Assembly (NCBI GenBank): GCA_036563805.1
Contig: DATCLS010000046.1
Coordinates: 1-13,967, forward strand
Direction: 5' to 3'
Source of the DNA: DATCLS01 sp036563805
Lineage (GTDB): Bacteria; Actinomycetota; Acidimicrobiia; Acidimicrobiales; VFJN01
DNA: 13,967 bases
The notes below the pieces were generated by a model. It worked only from the letters and a program-made list of their open reading frames with translations, had not been told where the DNA came from and did no database searches. Position numbers and translations under genes: made by a program. Below are positions 1-6,259 of the stretch, piece by piece (position 1 is the first letter of the stretch; each line of letters starts with the position of its first letter).

Positions 1-851
1 GATCCCGGGCCGTAGGCGTCGACGAAGGCGCGGAGGCAACGCCGGAGGCCGTCCGCCGCCGGGCGGTCCCCGCCGTGCTCGGCCTGCTGCGTTTGCCCGG
101 CGAGGTGGACGGCCTTGAGGAGTAGGTGTGTGACCAGGAAGGCGACGTCGAACGCGGGATCACCGCGGTGGGCCACCTCCAGGTCGACGACCCAGAGGTC
201 CCCGTCGCCGACGAGCACGTTCTTGGGCGAGAGGTCGCCCGAGACGAGGCAGGTGCGGCGGGCGGCCAGCTCGGCGACCCGCCGCTCGACGGCGGGGGCG
301 AGATCGGGGCGGCGGCGAGCCGCGGTTCCGAAGTAGGGGTCGAGCCGGAGCTGGCGGAAGCCGTCGGTCCCCTCCAGCGGCTCGGGGAGCGGCCGGTCCC
401 CGCCGGTGGCGGTATGCCAGCGCCGGAGCACGGCGCCGAGTCGGCCGGCGACCGCGGGGTCCGCGTCGCCGGCCAGCAGGCGGTCCTTCCAGGTCACCCA
501 CGTGGGCGGCGCGGCCGCGACCGTGAGCGTCCGTGCCACCGGGTCGTCGTCGAGCACGGCGGGCACGGTGTCCGGGTCGAGAGCGTGGAGTACCCGCAGG
601 GCCGCCGCCTCGCTCTGCGCCCGCGCCGGGTCGGCCCGCCAGTCGTCCGCCACCCGCAGGCGATCGCGCGCCTGCTTGAGCACCACCCGGGTGCGGCCCG
701 ACTCGTCGCCCCACGTGCCGCCCGCCTCGACCAGCAGCACCACGTTGGACACGCCGCCCGCCAGGGTGCGGGCCCGTACCGGTCCCGGCGGGATCACGTT
801 ACGGCCGATCAAGTACGGGCCCACGGTCGTCTCGTCGAGCAGCGACCGCAC
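1..851 (-). CDS. APH-fold phosphotransferase (small-molecule kinase), C-terminus cut by the window edge
   Basis: The reading frame is open from a GTG at 851 to the left edge, giving 283 residues. An AGGAG Shine-Dalgarno overlaps the TAG of the upstream lactonase gene, 8 bases before the GTG, which fixes the start. Protein-kinase-like aminoglycoside phosphotransferase features are visible. There is a Gly-rich loop (LAGGVSNVVLLVEAG, about 30-44), an ATP-binding Lys59 (VVLKQAR), and the Brenner catalytic segment SGDLSPKNVLV (204-214) with Asp206 and Asn211. A metal-binding VVDLE (Asp223) follows, then a helix with AFDVAFLVTHLLLKAVHL. The usual His of HGD is Ser204, while the catalytic Asp is kept. 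It is the last visible gene of a sugar-acid operon, so I infer a sugar, sugar-acid or similar small molecule as substrate rather than an antibiotic. Fold confidence is high and substrate confidence low. Confidence 0.85.
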   Translation of the reverse strand, partial: MRSLLDETTVGPYLIGRNVIPPGPVRARTLAGGVSNVVLLVEAGGTWGDESGRTRVVLKQARDRLRVADDWRADPARAQSEAAALRVLHALDPDTVPAVLDDDPVARTLTVAAAPPTWVTWKDRLLAGDADPAVAGRLGAVLRRWHTATGGDRPLPEPLEGTDGFRQLRLDPYFGTAARRRPDLAPAVERRVAELAARRTCLVSGDLSPKNVLVGDGDLWVVDLEVAHRGDPAFDVAFLVTHLLLKAVHLAGQTQQAEHGGDRPAADGLRRCLRAFVDAYGPG

Positions 852-862
852 GCCCCGCGCTC

Positions 863-1738
863 CTAGCCGGCGTACGCCGCCGGGGCCCGTCCGGGGACGC
901 CGACGGCACAGGCGAACAGCGTGCCCGCCGCCGCGTTGGGCTGGCCGGGCTCCGGGTGGGCCATCGTCGTGACGAACAGCGTGGACAGGTCGGCCCTGCC
1001 GAAGCCGCAGGACGTCACCGTCGGCACCGGCACGGTGACCGTGGCCAGTCGCCGGCCGTCGGGGCCGAAGCAGCCGACCTCGCCCGCCGACCACAGCGCA
1101 ACCCACAGGTTCCCCTCGGCGTCCACGGTGTGCCCGTCGGGGATCCCAGCCTCGGGCGCTACGGCCGGGCGGGGACGGCCGAGCGTCCCGGCGTCGGGGT
1201 CGTACGGGTAGGCGTCCACCCGCCCCGTACCCGAGTCCGTGAAGTACAGGGTCCGGCCGTCGGGCGACCAGTCGAGGCCGTTCGGCAGCCCAAGACCGTC
1301 GAGGAGGACCGTGGCCTCGTGGCTGGGGTCGATGCGGTAGAGGCGCCCCGCGGGGGCGGCCGCGTCGTGGAGCGGCACGGTGTCCATCAGCAGCCGGCCC
1401 TGCGGGTCGCAGGCGGCGTCGTTGGCCCGCCGGTCCGCGCCCGCCTCCAGCCTGACCAGCGGCTCCGGCTCGGCCCCCGGGGTCCACGCCACCACGCCGC
1501 CCTCGACCGCCAGGGCGTAGCCGCCCGAGGCCCGCGGCAGGGCCGCACCCACCATCCAGGGCACCGGGTAGGCGGCGTCGGCCCCCCGCTCGGGGTCGAA
1601 CAGATGGACGGCGCGCCCGGTGATGTCGACCCAGACGAGCCGCCCGGCGCGCGGGTCCCAGCGGGGGCCCTCGCCCAGCGTCGCCCCCACCTCCGCCACG
1701 GGCTCGGCGGTGAACCGCTTGACCATCTTCGCCGTCAC
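863..1738 (-). CDS. SMP-30/gluconolactonase/LRE-family sugar lactonase
   Basis: This is a 291-residue protein, the normal length for the SMP-30 six-bladed beta-propeller family, which hydrolyses sugar lactones to aldonic acids using one divalent metal. Family landmarks are LGEGPRWD with metal ligand Glu23, ANDAACDPQGR (Asn106-Asp107, substrate loop), LPNGLDWSPD with ligand Asn153, and IPDGHTVDAEGNLWVALW with ligand Asp201. The GTG start at 1738 overlaps the TGA of the upstream dehydratase gene by 4 bases (GTGA), so translation is probably coupled; an ATG four codons downstream (1726) is the alternative. The usual 'GRxWxGTM' blade segment reads GRLLMDTV, a small departure that may affect substrate choice. 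In this operon it should open the lactone made by one of the two SDR dehydrogenases and feed the aldonate to the dehydratase. No signal peptide is visible, so it is cytoplasmic. Confidence 0.9.
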   Translation of the reverse strand: MTAKMVKRFTAEPVAEVGATLGEGPRWDPRAGRLVWVDITGRAVHLFDPERGADAAYPVPWMVGAALPRASGGYALAVEGGVVAWTPGAEPEPLVRLEAGADRRANDAACDPQGRLLMDTVPLHDAAAPAGRLYRIDPSHEATVLLDGLGLPNGLDWSPDGRTLYFTDSGTGRVDAYPYDPDAGTLGRPRPAVAPEAGIPDGHTVDAEGNLWVALWSAGEVGCFGPDGRRLATVTVPVPTVTSCGFGRADLSTLFVTTMAHPEPGQPNAAAGTLFACAVGVPGRAPAAYAG

Positions 1739-2985
1739 GAGCGCGGGCCCTCCTCGAACACAGGCTCGCCGGGGAGCGCGTGGGCCCGCACGACGTCCTC
1801 GTTGAGCTCGACCCCCACCCCCGGACGGGTGGGCAGGCGGATCTTGCCATCGCGGATGATCGGCTCGGGCGCGTCGACGAGCTCGCCCCAGAACGGCACG
1901 TCGCTCCCATGGAACTCGAGGCAGGCGACGTTCGTGGCCGCCGCGCACACGTGGGCGGCCGCCAGGAATCCGAGGGGGCTGGCGATGCAGTGCGGGGCGA
2001 CCGGCAGGAACCGCTTGGCGGCCAGCGTCACGACCCGCACCGCCTCGGTGATCCCGCCGACCTTCTGTACGTCCGGCTGCAGGATCGAGGCCGCACCGGC
2101 GTCGATCAGATCGATGAAGCCCTCCAGCAGGTAGGTGTTCTCGCCGGTGGCGACCGGGACGGCGCCGTGGCGGCCCACTGCGGCAAGGCTGGCCGGATCG
2201 GGCGGCGTCGGGTCCTCGAGCCAGGCCGGAGACATCGGCGCCACGGCCTCCGCGACCCGGAGGGCGGACGGCACGTCGAAGCGCCAGTGGCAGTCGAAGG
2301 CGATCTCGGCCGCGTCGCCGAGCCCGTCCCGCAGCGCCGCCGCCTGGTCGCGGATGCGGTCGACGTCGGCGCGGGACAGCGCCCGGTCGCCGGCCACCCG
2401 CTCCTCGGCGAACACGTCGAGGTCGAACTTCACGGTCCGGAAGCCGGCGGCGAGGGCCTCCCGGCCGCGCTCGACCATGGCGTCGACCCCGCGCGCGCCG
2501 TCGTCTTCCGCCTCGAAGTAGAAGGCCCCCACTTCGGTCCGCCCGGAGCGGCTCGCCCAGGCCGGGGTTCGGTACCGCATCGACCGGTCAAGCGAGGCGA
2601 GGCCGGCGCCGGCGTGGAGGTCCAGGTAGACGTCGACCTCGTCGCGGACCGCGCCGCCGAGCAGCCGGACGAGCGGCTGCCCGAGCAGCTTGCCGTTGAG
2701 GTCCCACAGCGCGGCGTCGATGCCGGACACCGCGTTGTACGCCATGCCCGCCCCGCGCGGCCCGCCGAAGCACGAGGCAAGCGCGATGAGGCGGGCGAGT
2801 GCGGCGTTCACGCTCGTGGGATCGGTGCCAACCAGGACCCGACCGAAGTCGCGGACCACGGCGGTGATGCCGGGAGCGAAGAAGCACTCACCCGTGCCGT
2901 GGACGCCCTCGTCGGTGTGGACGCGCACGAAGACGTAGTCGAAGTTGGCCTCGACCACGGCCGTGGTGACGTCGGTGATCTTCAA
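1735..2985 (-). CDS. Mandelate racemase/muconate lactonizing enzyme-family dehydratase (acid-sugar dehydratase)
   Basis: A 416-residue enolase-superfamily protein. The N-terminal capping domain (about 1-125) contains YNAVSGIDAALWDLNGKLLGQPLVRLLGG. The TIM barrel then shows Lys186 (VKFDLD), metal ligands Asp231 (AFDCHW), Glu257 (WLEDPTPP) and Glu282 (ATGEN), Asp305 (QPDVQKVGG), and the general acid/base His332 (VAPHCIASPLG). Such enzymes remove water from aldonic acids to give 2-keto-3-deoxy acids. The second Lys of the common KxK pair is Asp188 here, as in some galactonate/gluconate-type groups. I chose the TTG at 2985 because it overlaps the upstream SDR stop by 4 bases (TTGA) and starts a typical capping domain; the frame stays open far upstream only as a shadow of the SDR gene. 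It acts between the lactonase and a keto-acid dehydrogenase or aldolase. The exact aldonate is not predictable by eye. Confidence 0.9.
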   Translation of the reverse strand: MKITDVTTAVVEANFDYVFVRVHTDEGVHGTGECFFAPGITAVVRDFGRVLVGTDPTSVNAALARLIALASCFGGPRGAGMAYNAVSGIDAALWDLNGKLLGQPLVRLLGGAVRDEVDVYLDLHAGAGLASLDRSMRYRTPAWASRSGRTEVGAFYFEAEDDGARGVDAMVERGREALAAGFRTVKFDLDVFAEERVAGDRALSRADVDRIRDQAAALRDGLGDAAEIAFDCHWRFDVPSALRVAEAVAPMSPAWLEDPTPPDPASLAAVGRHGAVPVATGENTYLLEGFIDLIDAGAASILQPDVQKVGGITEAVRVVTLAAKRFLPVAPHCIASPLGFLAAAHVCAAATNVACLEFHGSDVPFWGELVDAPEPIIRDGKIRLPTRPGVGVELNEDVVRAHALPGEPVFEEGPRS

Positions 2986-3887
2986 CGCTCGACCCCCACG
3001 GACGGGGCTGCGGCCGGTGGGGTGGTGGCTGCCGCCGCTGGTGCGCCGATCGGGATGGCGGCGTCGGCCGGGATACTGGCGTCGGTCCAGGCGGTGGCGC
3101 TCCAGCCGCCGTCGACCACGAAAGTCGAGCCGGTCACGTACGACGCCTCGTCCGACGCCAGGAACGCGACCAGCGCCGCCACCTCCTCGGGGCGGCCCAG
3201 CCGGCGGAGAGGCACGGTGGCGGGAAACCACGTTCGCGTCTCGTCCGGCACGAGCCGGGTGGCGATAGCCCCCGGCAGGACCGCGTTGGCGCGCACGTTG
3301 TGCGGCCCGAAGTCCGTGGCCACCTGGCGGCTCAGGCCGAGCAGAGCCGACTTGACCGTACCGTAGGCCGTGGCGGCGGGCGCTGCCCGCAGCGCCTGAG
3401 TCGACGACAGGTAGACGATGGACCCGCCGCCACCCTCGACCATGTCCGGCAGCACACCCCGCGTCAGCACCCACGCGGACGTGAGCGCCACCTCCAGCGT
3501 CATGTCCCAGCCCGTCGGCGTCACGCTCAGCGCGTCGCCCTGCTCGAACGCCACCGCGCAGTGGACCAGGACGCCGATCGGGCCGAGGCGGTGCCGGGCG
3601 TCGGCCACCGCCGCCTCGACCGCCGCCCGGTCGGCCAGATCGACCGGAACGAAGGCGGCGCGGCCCCCGGCCCGCTCGATGTCGGCGACCACGGCGCGGG
3701 CGCCCTCGTCGACGTCCAGCACGGCCACCGGCCGGCCGGCGGCGGCGAGCCGGTCGGCGCACGCCCGCCCGATTCCCATCGCCCCGCCGGTGACGACGGC
3801 GACGTGGGCCCGGGCGCCGGGTGCGCCGTCGGGTTCGCGTCGCTCGCCAGGTGCGTCGGGTGTGCGATCGGGTCCGTCATCGCGCAC
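2982..3887 (-). CDS. Short-chain dehydrogenase/reductase (SDR), divergent, with extended tails
   Basis: 301 residues, longer than the usual ~250. The cofactor loop is TGGAMGIG (33-40), with Asp58 after the second strand suggesting NAD(H). The active-site Ser161/Ser162, Tyr175 and Lys179 are present (SSTQALRAAPAATAYGTVK). Two conserved elements are altered: the NNAG motif reads HCAV (109-112), and the tetrad Asn (normally 'VNLTG') is Ala134. The GTG start at 3887 follows a GAGGGGG Shine-Dalgarno; an ATG at 3880 lies in another frame. The first ~27 residues and the last ~38 (Ala/Pro-rich) lie outside the domain. It lies 35 bases after the other SDR and overlaps the dehydratase start, so it belongs to the operon. 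It could be the sugar 1-dehydrogenase that makes the lactone, or a later keto-acid dehydrogenase; the missing Asn leaves activity less certain. Confidence 0.85.
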   Translation of the reverse strand: MRDDGPDRTPDAPGERREPDGAPGARAHVAVVTGGAMGIGRACADRLAAAGRPVAVLDVDEGARAVVADIERAGGRAAFVPVDLADRAAVEAAVADARHRLGPIGVLVHCAVAFEQGDALSVTPTGWDMTLEVALTSAWVLTRGVLPDMVEGGGGSIVYLSSTQALRAAPAATAYGTVKSALLGLSRQVATDFGPHNVRANAVLPGAIATRLVPDETRTWFPATVPLRRLGRPEEVAALVAFLASDEASYVTGSTFVVDGGWSATAWTDASIPADAAIPIGAPAAAATTPPAAAPSVGVER

Positions 3888-3922
3888 GGCTGGTCCCCCT
3901 CAGTCTGCCATGCTCGGGTTCT

Positions 3923-4696
3923 CTAGCCCGCCACCAGGCCACCGTCGACCGCCAGGGCCGATCCGGTGACGAACGACGCCGCCGGCGAGGCCAGGTACAC
4001 GATCGCCCCGGCCACTTCCGCCGGCGTGGCCAGCCGGCCCATCGGCTGGCGGGCCTCCAACGCCCTGCGCAGCGCGTCCGGCTCCGGGGAGTCCGCGAGC
4101 AGCCGCCCGACCCAGGGCGTGTCGACCGTGCCGGGGCAGACGCAGTTGCAGCGGATGCCGTTCCCGGCGTATTGGATCGCCACCTGCCGGGTGAGCGCCA
4201 CCACCGCCCCCTTGCTGGCGCAGTAGGCCGCCCGGTCGGGCAGGCCGACCAGGCCGGCGGCCGACGCCGTGTTCACGATCACGCCCCCGCCCTGATCGAG
4301 CATGTGGGGCACGGCGTACTTGATGCCGAGGAAGACGCCGCGCACGTTGACGGCGAACACCTCGTCCCACTCGTCGGGCGAGCAGGCGACGACGTCGGTC
4401 GTCGACGCTACGCCGGCGTTGTTGCAGAGGATGTCGATGCGGCCGGTCTCGGCGACGACCGTCCCGACGAGCCGGGAGAAGTCCTCGGGCCGTGAGACGT
4501 CGACGACGACCGGCGAGAGGGCGCCGGGGTGGAGGGCGTCGGTGCCGTCGGCGTCCGCCGGCACGCGGTCGGCGGCGAACACCCGGGCGCCGGCGGCCGC
4601 CAGGCGCCCAGCGACCTCCCGGCCGATGCCGGAGGCGGCGCCGGTCACGATCGCCGTGGCGCCGTCGAGGTCGGGGTCGGGGGCGGCTGCGGGCAC
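3923..4696 (-). CDS. SDR oxidoreductase of the BDH2 / 2-keto-3-deoxy-sugar-acid dehydrogenase type
   Basis: A 257-residue classical SDR with every key motif: GAASGIG (19-25), Asp43 favouring NAD(H), NNAG (92-95), Asn117, Ser145, Tyr158 and Lys162. The segment IRCNCVCPGTVDTPW is the signature seen in the BDH2/DHRS6 group and in bacterial 2-keto-3-deoxy-L-fuconate-type dehydrogenases. I therefore infer oxidation of a sugar or a 2-keto-3-deoxy sugar acid with NAD+. The start is a GTG at 4696 preceded by a perfect AGGAGG that overlaps the TAG of the upstream RraA-like gene, with 6 bases of spacing, so the two genes are translated together. The C-terminus (VTGSALAVDGGLVAG) is normal. Assignment to the SDR family is firm; the substrate is inferred from the motif and the operon context. 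Confidence 0.9.
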   Translation of the reverse strand: MPAAAPDPDLDGATAIVTGAASGIGREVAGRLAAAGARVFAADRVPADADGTDALHPGALSPVVVDVSRPEDFSRLVGTVVAETGRIDILCNNAGVASTTDVVACSPDEWDEVFAVNVRGVFLGIKYAVPHMLDQGGGVIVNTASAAGLVGLPDRAAYCASKGAVVALTRQVAIQYAGNGIRCNCVCPGTVDTPWVGRLLADSPEPDALRRALEARQPMGRLATPAEVAGAIVYLASPAASFVTGSALAVDGGLVAG

Positions 4697-4705
4697 CGGC
4701 GCCTC

Positions 4706-5473
4706 CTAGAACACCTGGTAGCGGTCGAAGACGTCCCGGGCCGCCGTACCGCCGCGGAGCGCCTCGGTGGCGCCGGCCTCCCGCCGCATGCGATCCAGGC
4801 AGGCCGCCCGCACCGTCGCCTCCAGCTCCGACGGCACGACGACCACGCCGTTGGCGTCGGCGAAGACGAGGTCCCCGGGGCGCACGAGCACCCCCCGGCA
4901 GCGCACGGGCCGGCCGTGGGCGACGACCTCGCCCCGGCTCCGGATGTCGCGAGGCGACCGGTGGGAGGCGTAGACGGGGAAGCCGAGCTCCGCGATCTGC
5001 TGCACGTCGCGGACGGCGCCGTCGACGACGGCGCCCACGCCCCGCCGGCGCAGCACGCCCGCGCTGCACAGGCCGCCCCACAGCGCCGCGCCCGGGTCGC
5101 CGTCGCCGGCGACGACGACCACGCTGTGCGGCGGGACGCTGTCGATCGACTCGAGCAGCCGGTCGACCTCGACCCACTCGTTCGTGCAGCGATACTCGAT
5201 GGGGTAGGCCCAGCCCACCGTCGGCGTCAGGCCGTCGCCCGCCACCCGGGCGAGGCCCGGCGCCATCACGCAGTCGGACCGGCCGAGCTCGTCCAGGGCG
5301 TCCGAGACCAGCGACGAGTACAGGGCCCGGTAGTCGTCGAGCCCCGCCCGCCCGTCGTCCGCAACCCCGCCCGTGGGGCTGGGCGTCACCTCGGCCGTGA
5401 CGTCGGGCGTGGCGCCAGCCGCCCCGCCGGCCCCGGACCCGTCATCGCCCCGCCCCAGGCCGCCCCCCGTCAT
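4706..5473 (-). CDS. RraA-like protein (class II pyruvate aldolase/decarboxylase family), first gene of the sugar-acid operon
   Basis: 255 residues, of which about 46-255 form the RraA/HMG-aldolase fold. Conserved pieces are ALWGGLCSAGVLRRRGVGAVVDGAVRD (substrate and metal site, Arg155-Asp156), FPVYASHRSP (165-174) and the closing PGDLVFADANGVVVVP (199-214). In metal-dependent members (HMG/CHA aldolase, oxaloacetate decarboxylase) the Arg-Asp pair and a divalent metal split 4-hydroxy-4-substituted 2-keto acids to pyruvate. True RNase E inhibitors (RraA of enterobacteria) share the fold, but the catabolic neighbours favour an aldolase. The ATG at 5473 has a good GAGGGGAG Shine-Dalgarno. The first ~44 residues are Gly/Ala/Pro/Thr-rich and outside the domain, so an internal start is possible. 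In this operon it would do the final C-C cleavage that yields pyruvate. Confidence 0.85.
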   Translation of the reverse strand: MTGGGLGRGDDGSGAGGAAGATPDVTAEVTPSPTGGVADDGRAGLDDYRALYSSLVSDALDELGRSDCVMAPGLARVAGDGLTPTVGWAYPIEYRCTNEWVEVDRLLESIDSVPPHSVVVVAGDGDPGAALWGGLCSAGVLRRRGVGAVVDGAVRDVQQIAELGFPVYASHRSPRDIRSRGEVVAHGRPVRCRGVLVRPGDLVFADANGVVVVPSELEATVRAACLDRMRREAGATEALRGGTAARDVFDRYQVF

Positions 5474-5504
5474 GGCTCCCCTCTCGCACCGATCACGAGG
5501 TCAT

Positions 5505-5517
5505 CTTGTATGATAAG
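5505..5517. promoter_or_regulatory. Imperfect palindrome overlapping the operon -10 box (possible repressor operator)
   Basis: CTTGTATGATAAG pairs its ends (CTT/AAG, with a further T/A match inside) around a central T. It covers the predicted -10 box of the sugar-acid promoter, where a repressor would block RNA polymerase. GntR-family regulators of sugar-acid operons often bind short AT-rich palindromes of this general kind. The regulator gene is not in this window, and the symmetry is only partial, so this is a suggestion. Confidence 0.35.
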
Positions 5518-5532
5518 TTTATGAGCTGTCAA
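5505..5532 (-). promoter_or_regulatory. Predicted housekeeping-type promoter of the sugar-acid operon
   Basis: Reading the minus strand, a perfect TTGACA (5532-5527) is followed by a 16-base spacer and TACAAG (5510-5505, 4 of 6 matches to TATAAT). Transcription would start near 5498, giving a leader of about 25 bases before the ATG at 5473. The short stretch is conspicuously AT-rich in a very GC-rich window. Seen by eye; not measured. Confidence 0.6.
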
Positions 5533-5581
5533 GCAGTGGGTCGGGCGGGTCACTCCCTCGTCCGCCGGGGTGTCGCCGAGG

Positions 5582-5608
5582 TGTCACAGCGGCGTCCGGC
5601 CCGGTGTC
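5582..5608 (+). promoter_or_regulatory. ECF41-type sigma factor target promoter
   Basis: TGTCACA at 5582-5588 matches exactly the -35 element known for ECF41 sigma factors. After 16 bases comes TGTC (5605-5608), one base from the known -10 element CGTC. A transcript starting near 5615 would have a leader of about 33 bases before the Shine-Dalgarno-preceded ATG of the CxxC protein gene. That gene sits in one unit with an ECF41 sigma factor, so positive autoregulation is the natural reading. Confidence 0.75.
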
Positions 5609-5647
5609 TTCATGGCGAACGGACACAGACCGACCGAGGAGGTCGCC

Positions 5648-6241
5648 ATGACGAGTGGACTACGAATCCCGAAGGCCGAGATCAGCGGCGCCTACGGAGA
5701 CCAGGTGAAGCAGATCAGCCGCGCGATGTTCGGCGAGGTGCCGGAATCCGTCGAGGTGATGGGGCACAACCCCGACGTGTTCGCGGTGGTGTTCGGGCTG
5801 ATGCGGGGCACCGACGGATGGGACGCGTGCGACGAGGGCTTGAAGTCCCTCGCCGACATGGCCGCCTCGGCGCTGGTGGGCTGCAGCTTCTGCATGGACC
5901 TCGGTTACTTCATGGCGCACCACCGCGACGTCGACGAAACCAAGGTCCGTGAGGTGCCGCGGTGGCGTGAGTCCGACGTGTTCACGCCGCTCGAGCGGGA
6001 CGTGATGGCCTACGCCGAGGCGATGTGCCAGACGCCGCCCACCGTGTCCGACGAGCTGTTCGCCCGGCTGCTCGACGCGCTGGGGCCGGCGGCGATGCTG
6101 GAGCTCACCGCGGTCGTCGCCATCGCCAACGTGCCGGCGCGGCTGAATCTGGCGCTGGGCATCACCTCACAGGGCTTCTCGAAGGTGTGCGAGCTGCCGC
6201 TGGCGGAGCCCAGCCCCGGCCGCGTGGCCGCCTCCGGCTGA
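5648..6241 (+). CDS. Carboxymuconolactone decarboxylase/AhpD-like CxxC protein, ECF41-associated
   Basis: 197 residues of the AhpD-like all-helical fold. The redox motif is ALVGCSFCMDLG with Cys79 and Cys82; the His that follows the second Cys in AhpD is absent (Gly86 lies in that stretch), although His91/His92 follow a few residues later. The C-terminal helix ELTAVVAIANVPARLNLALGI is typical. Members of this group next to ECF41 sigma factors belong to the conserved 'COMAE' partners (carboxymuconolactone decarboxylases, oxidoreductases, epimerases), probably peroxidase or thiol-redox proteins rather than ring-cleavage decarboxylases. The ATG at 5648 has GAGGAGG seven bases upstream; the frame is open to a GTG at 5570, but that lies upstream of the predicted ECF41 promoter. 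The ECF41 gene follows 18 bases after the stop. Confidence 0.9.
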   Translation: MTSGLRIPKAEISGAYGDQVKQISRAMFGEVPESVEVMGHNPDVFAVVFGLMRGTDGWDACDEGLKSLADMAASALVGCSFCMDLGYFMAHHRDVDETKVREVPRWRESDVFTPLERDVMAYAEAMCQTPPTVSDELFARLLDALGPAAMLELTAVVAIANVPARLNLALGITSQGFSKVCELPLAEPSPGRVAASG

Positions 6242-6259
6242 GCGTGGCTTGCTGAGCCC

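Noticed and set aside
126..866. 246-codon plus-strand open frame at the left end
   Set aside because: It lies opposite the APH-fold kinase, whose catalytic motifs are unmistakable on the minus strand.
1735..3762. Dehydratase frame extended upstream to 675 residues
   Set aside because: The added N-terminal half is Arg/Gly-rich, overlaps the whole SDR gene, and has no family features; the TTG at 2985 with TTGA overlap is the sensible start.
4706..5473. Naming this gene rraA (RNase E regulator)
   Set aside because: The fold is shared, but the Arg155-Asp156 site and the catabolic operon favour an aldolase/decarboxylase; the gene symbol would mislead.
5506..5952. Open frame starting at a TTG within the divergent promoter
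   Set aside because: It overlaps the CxxC protein gene out of frame, starts at the predicted promoter, and its composition is Arg/Gly-rich.
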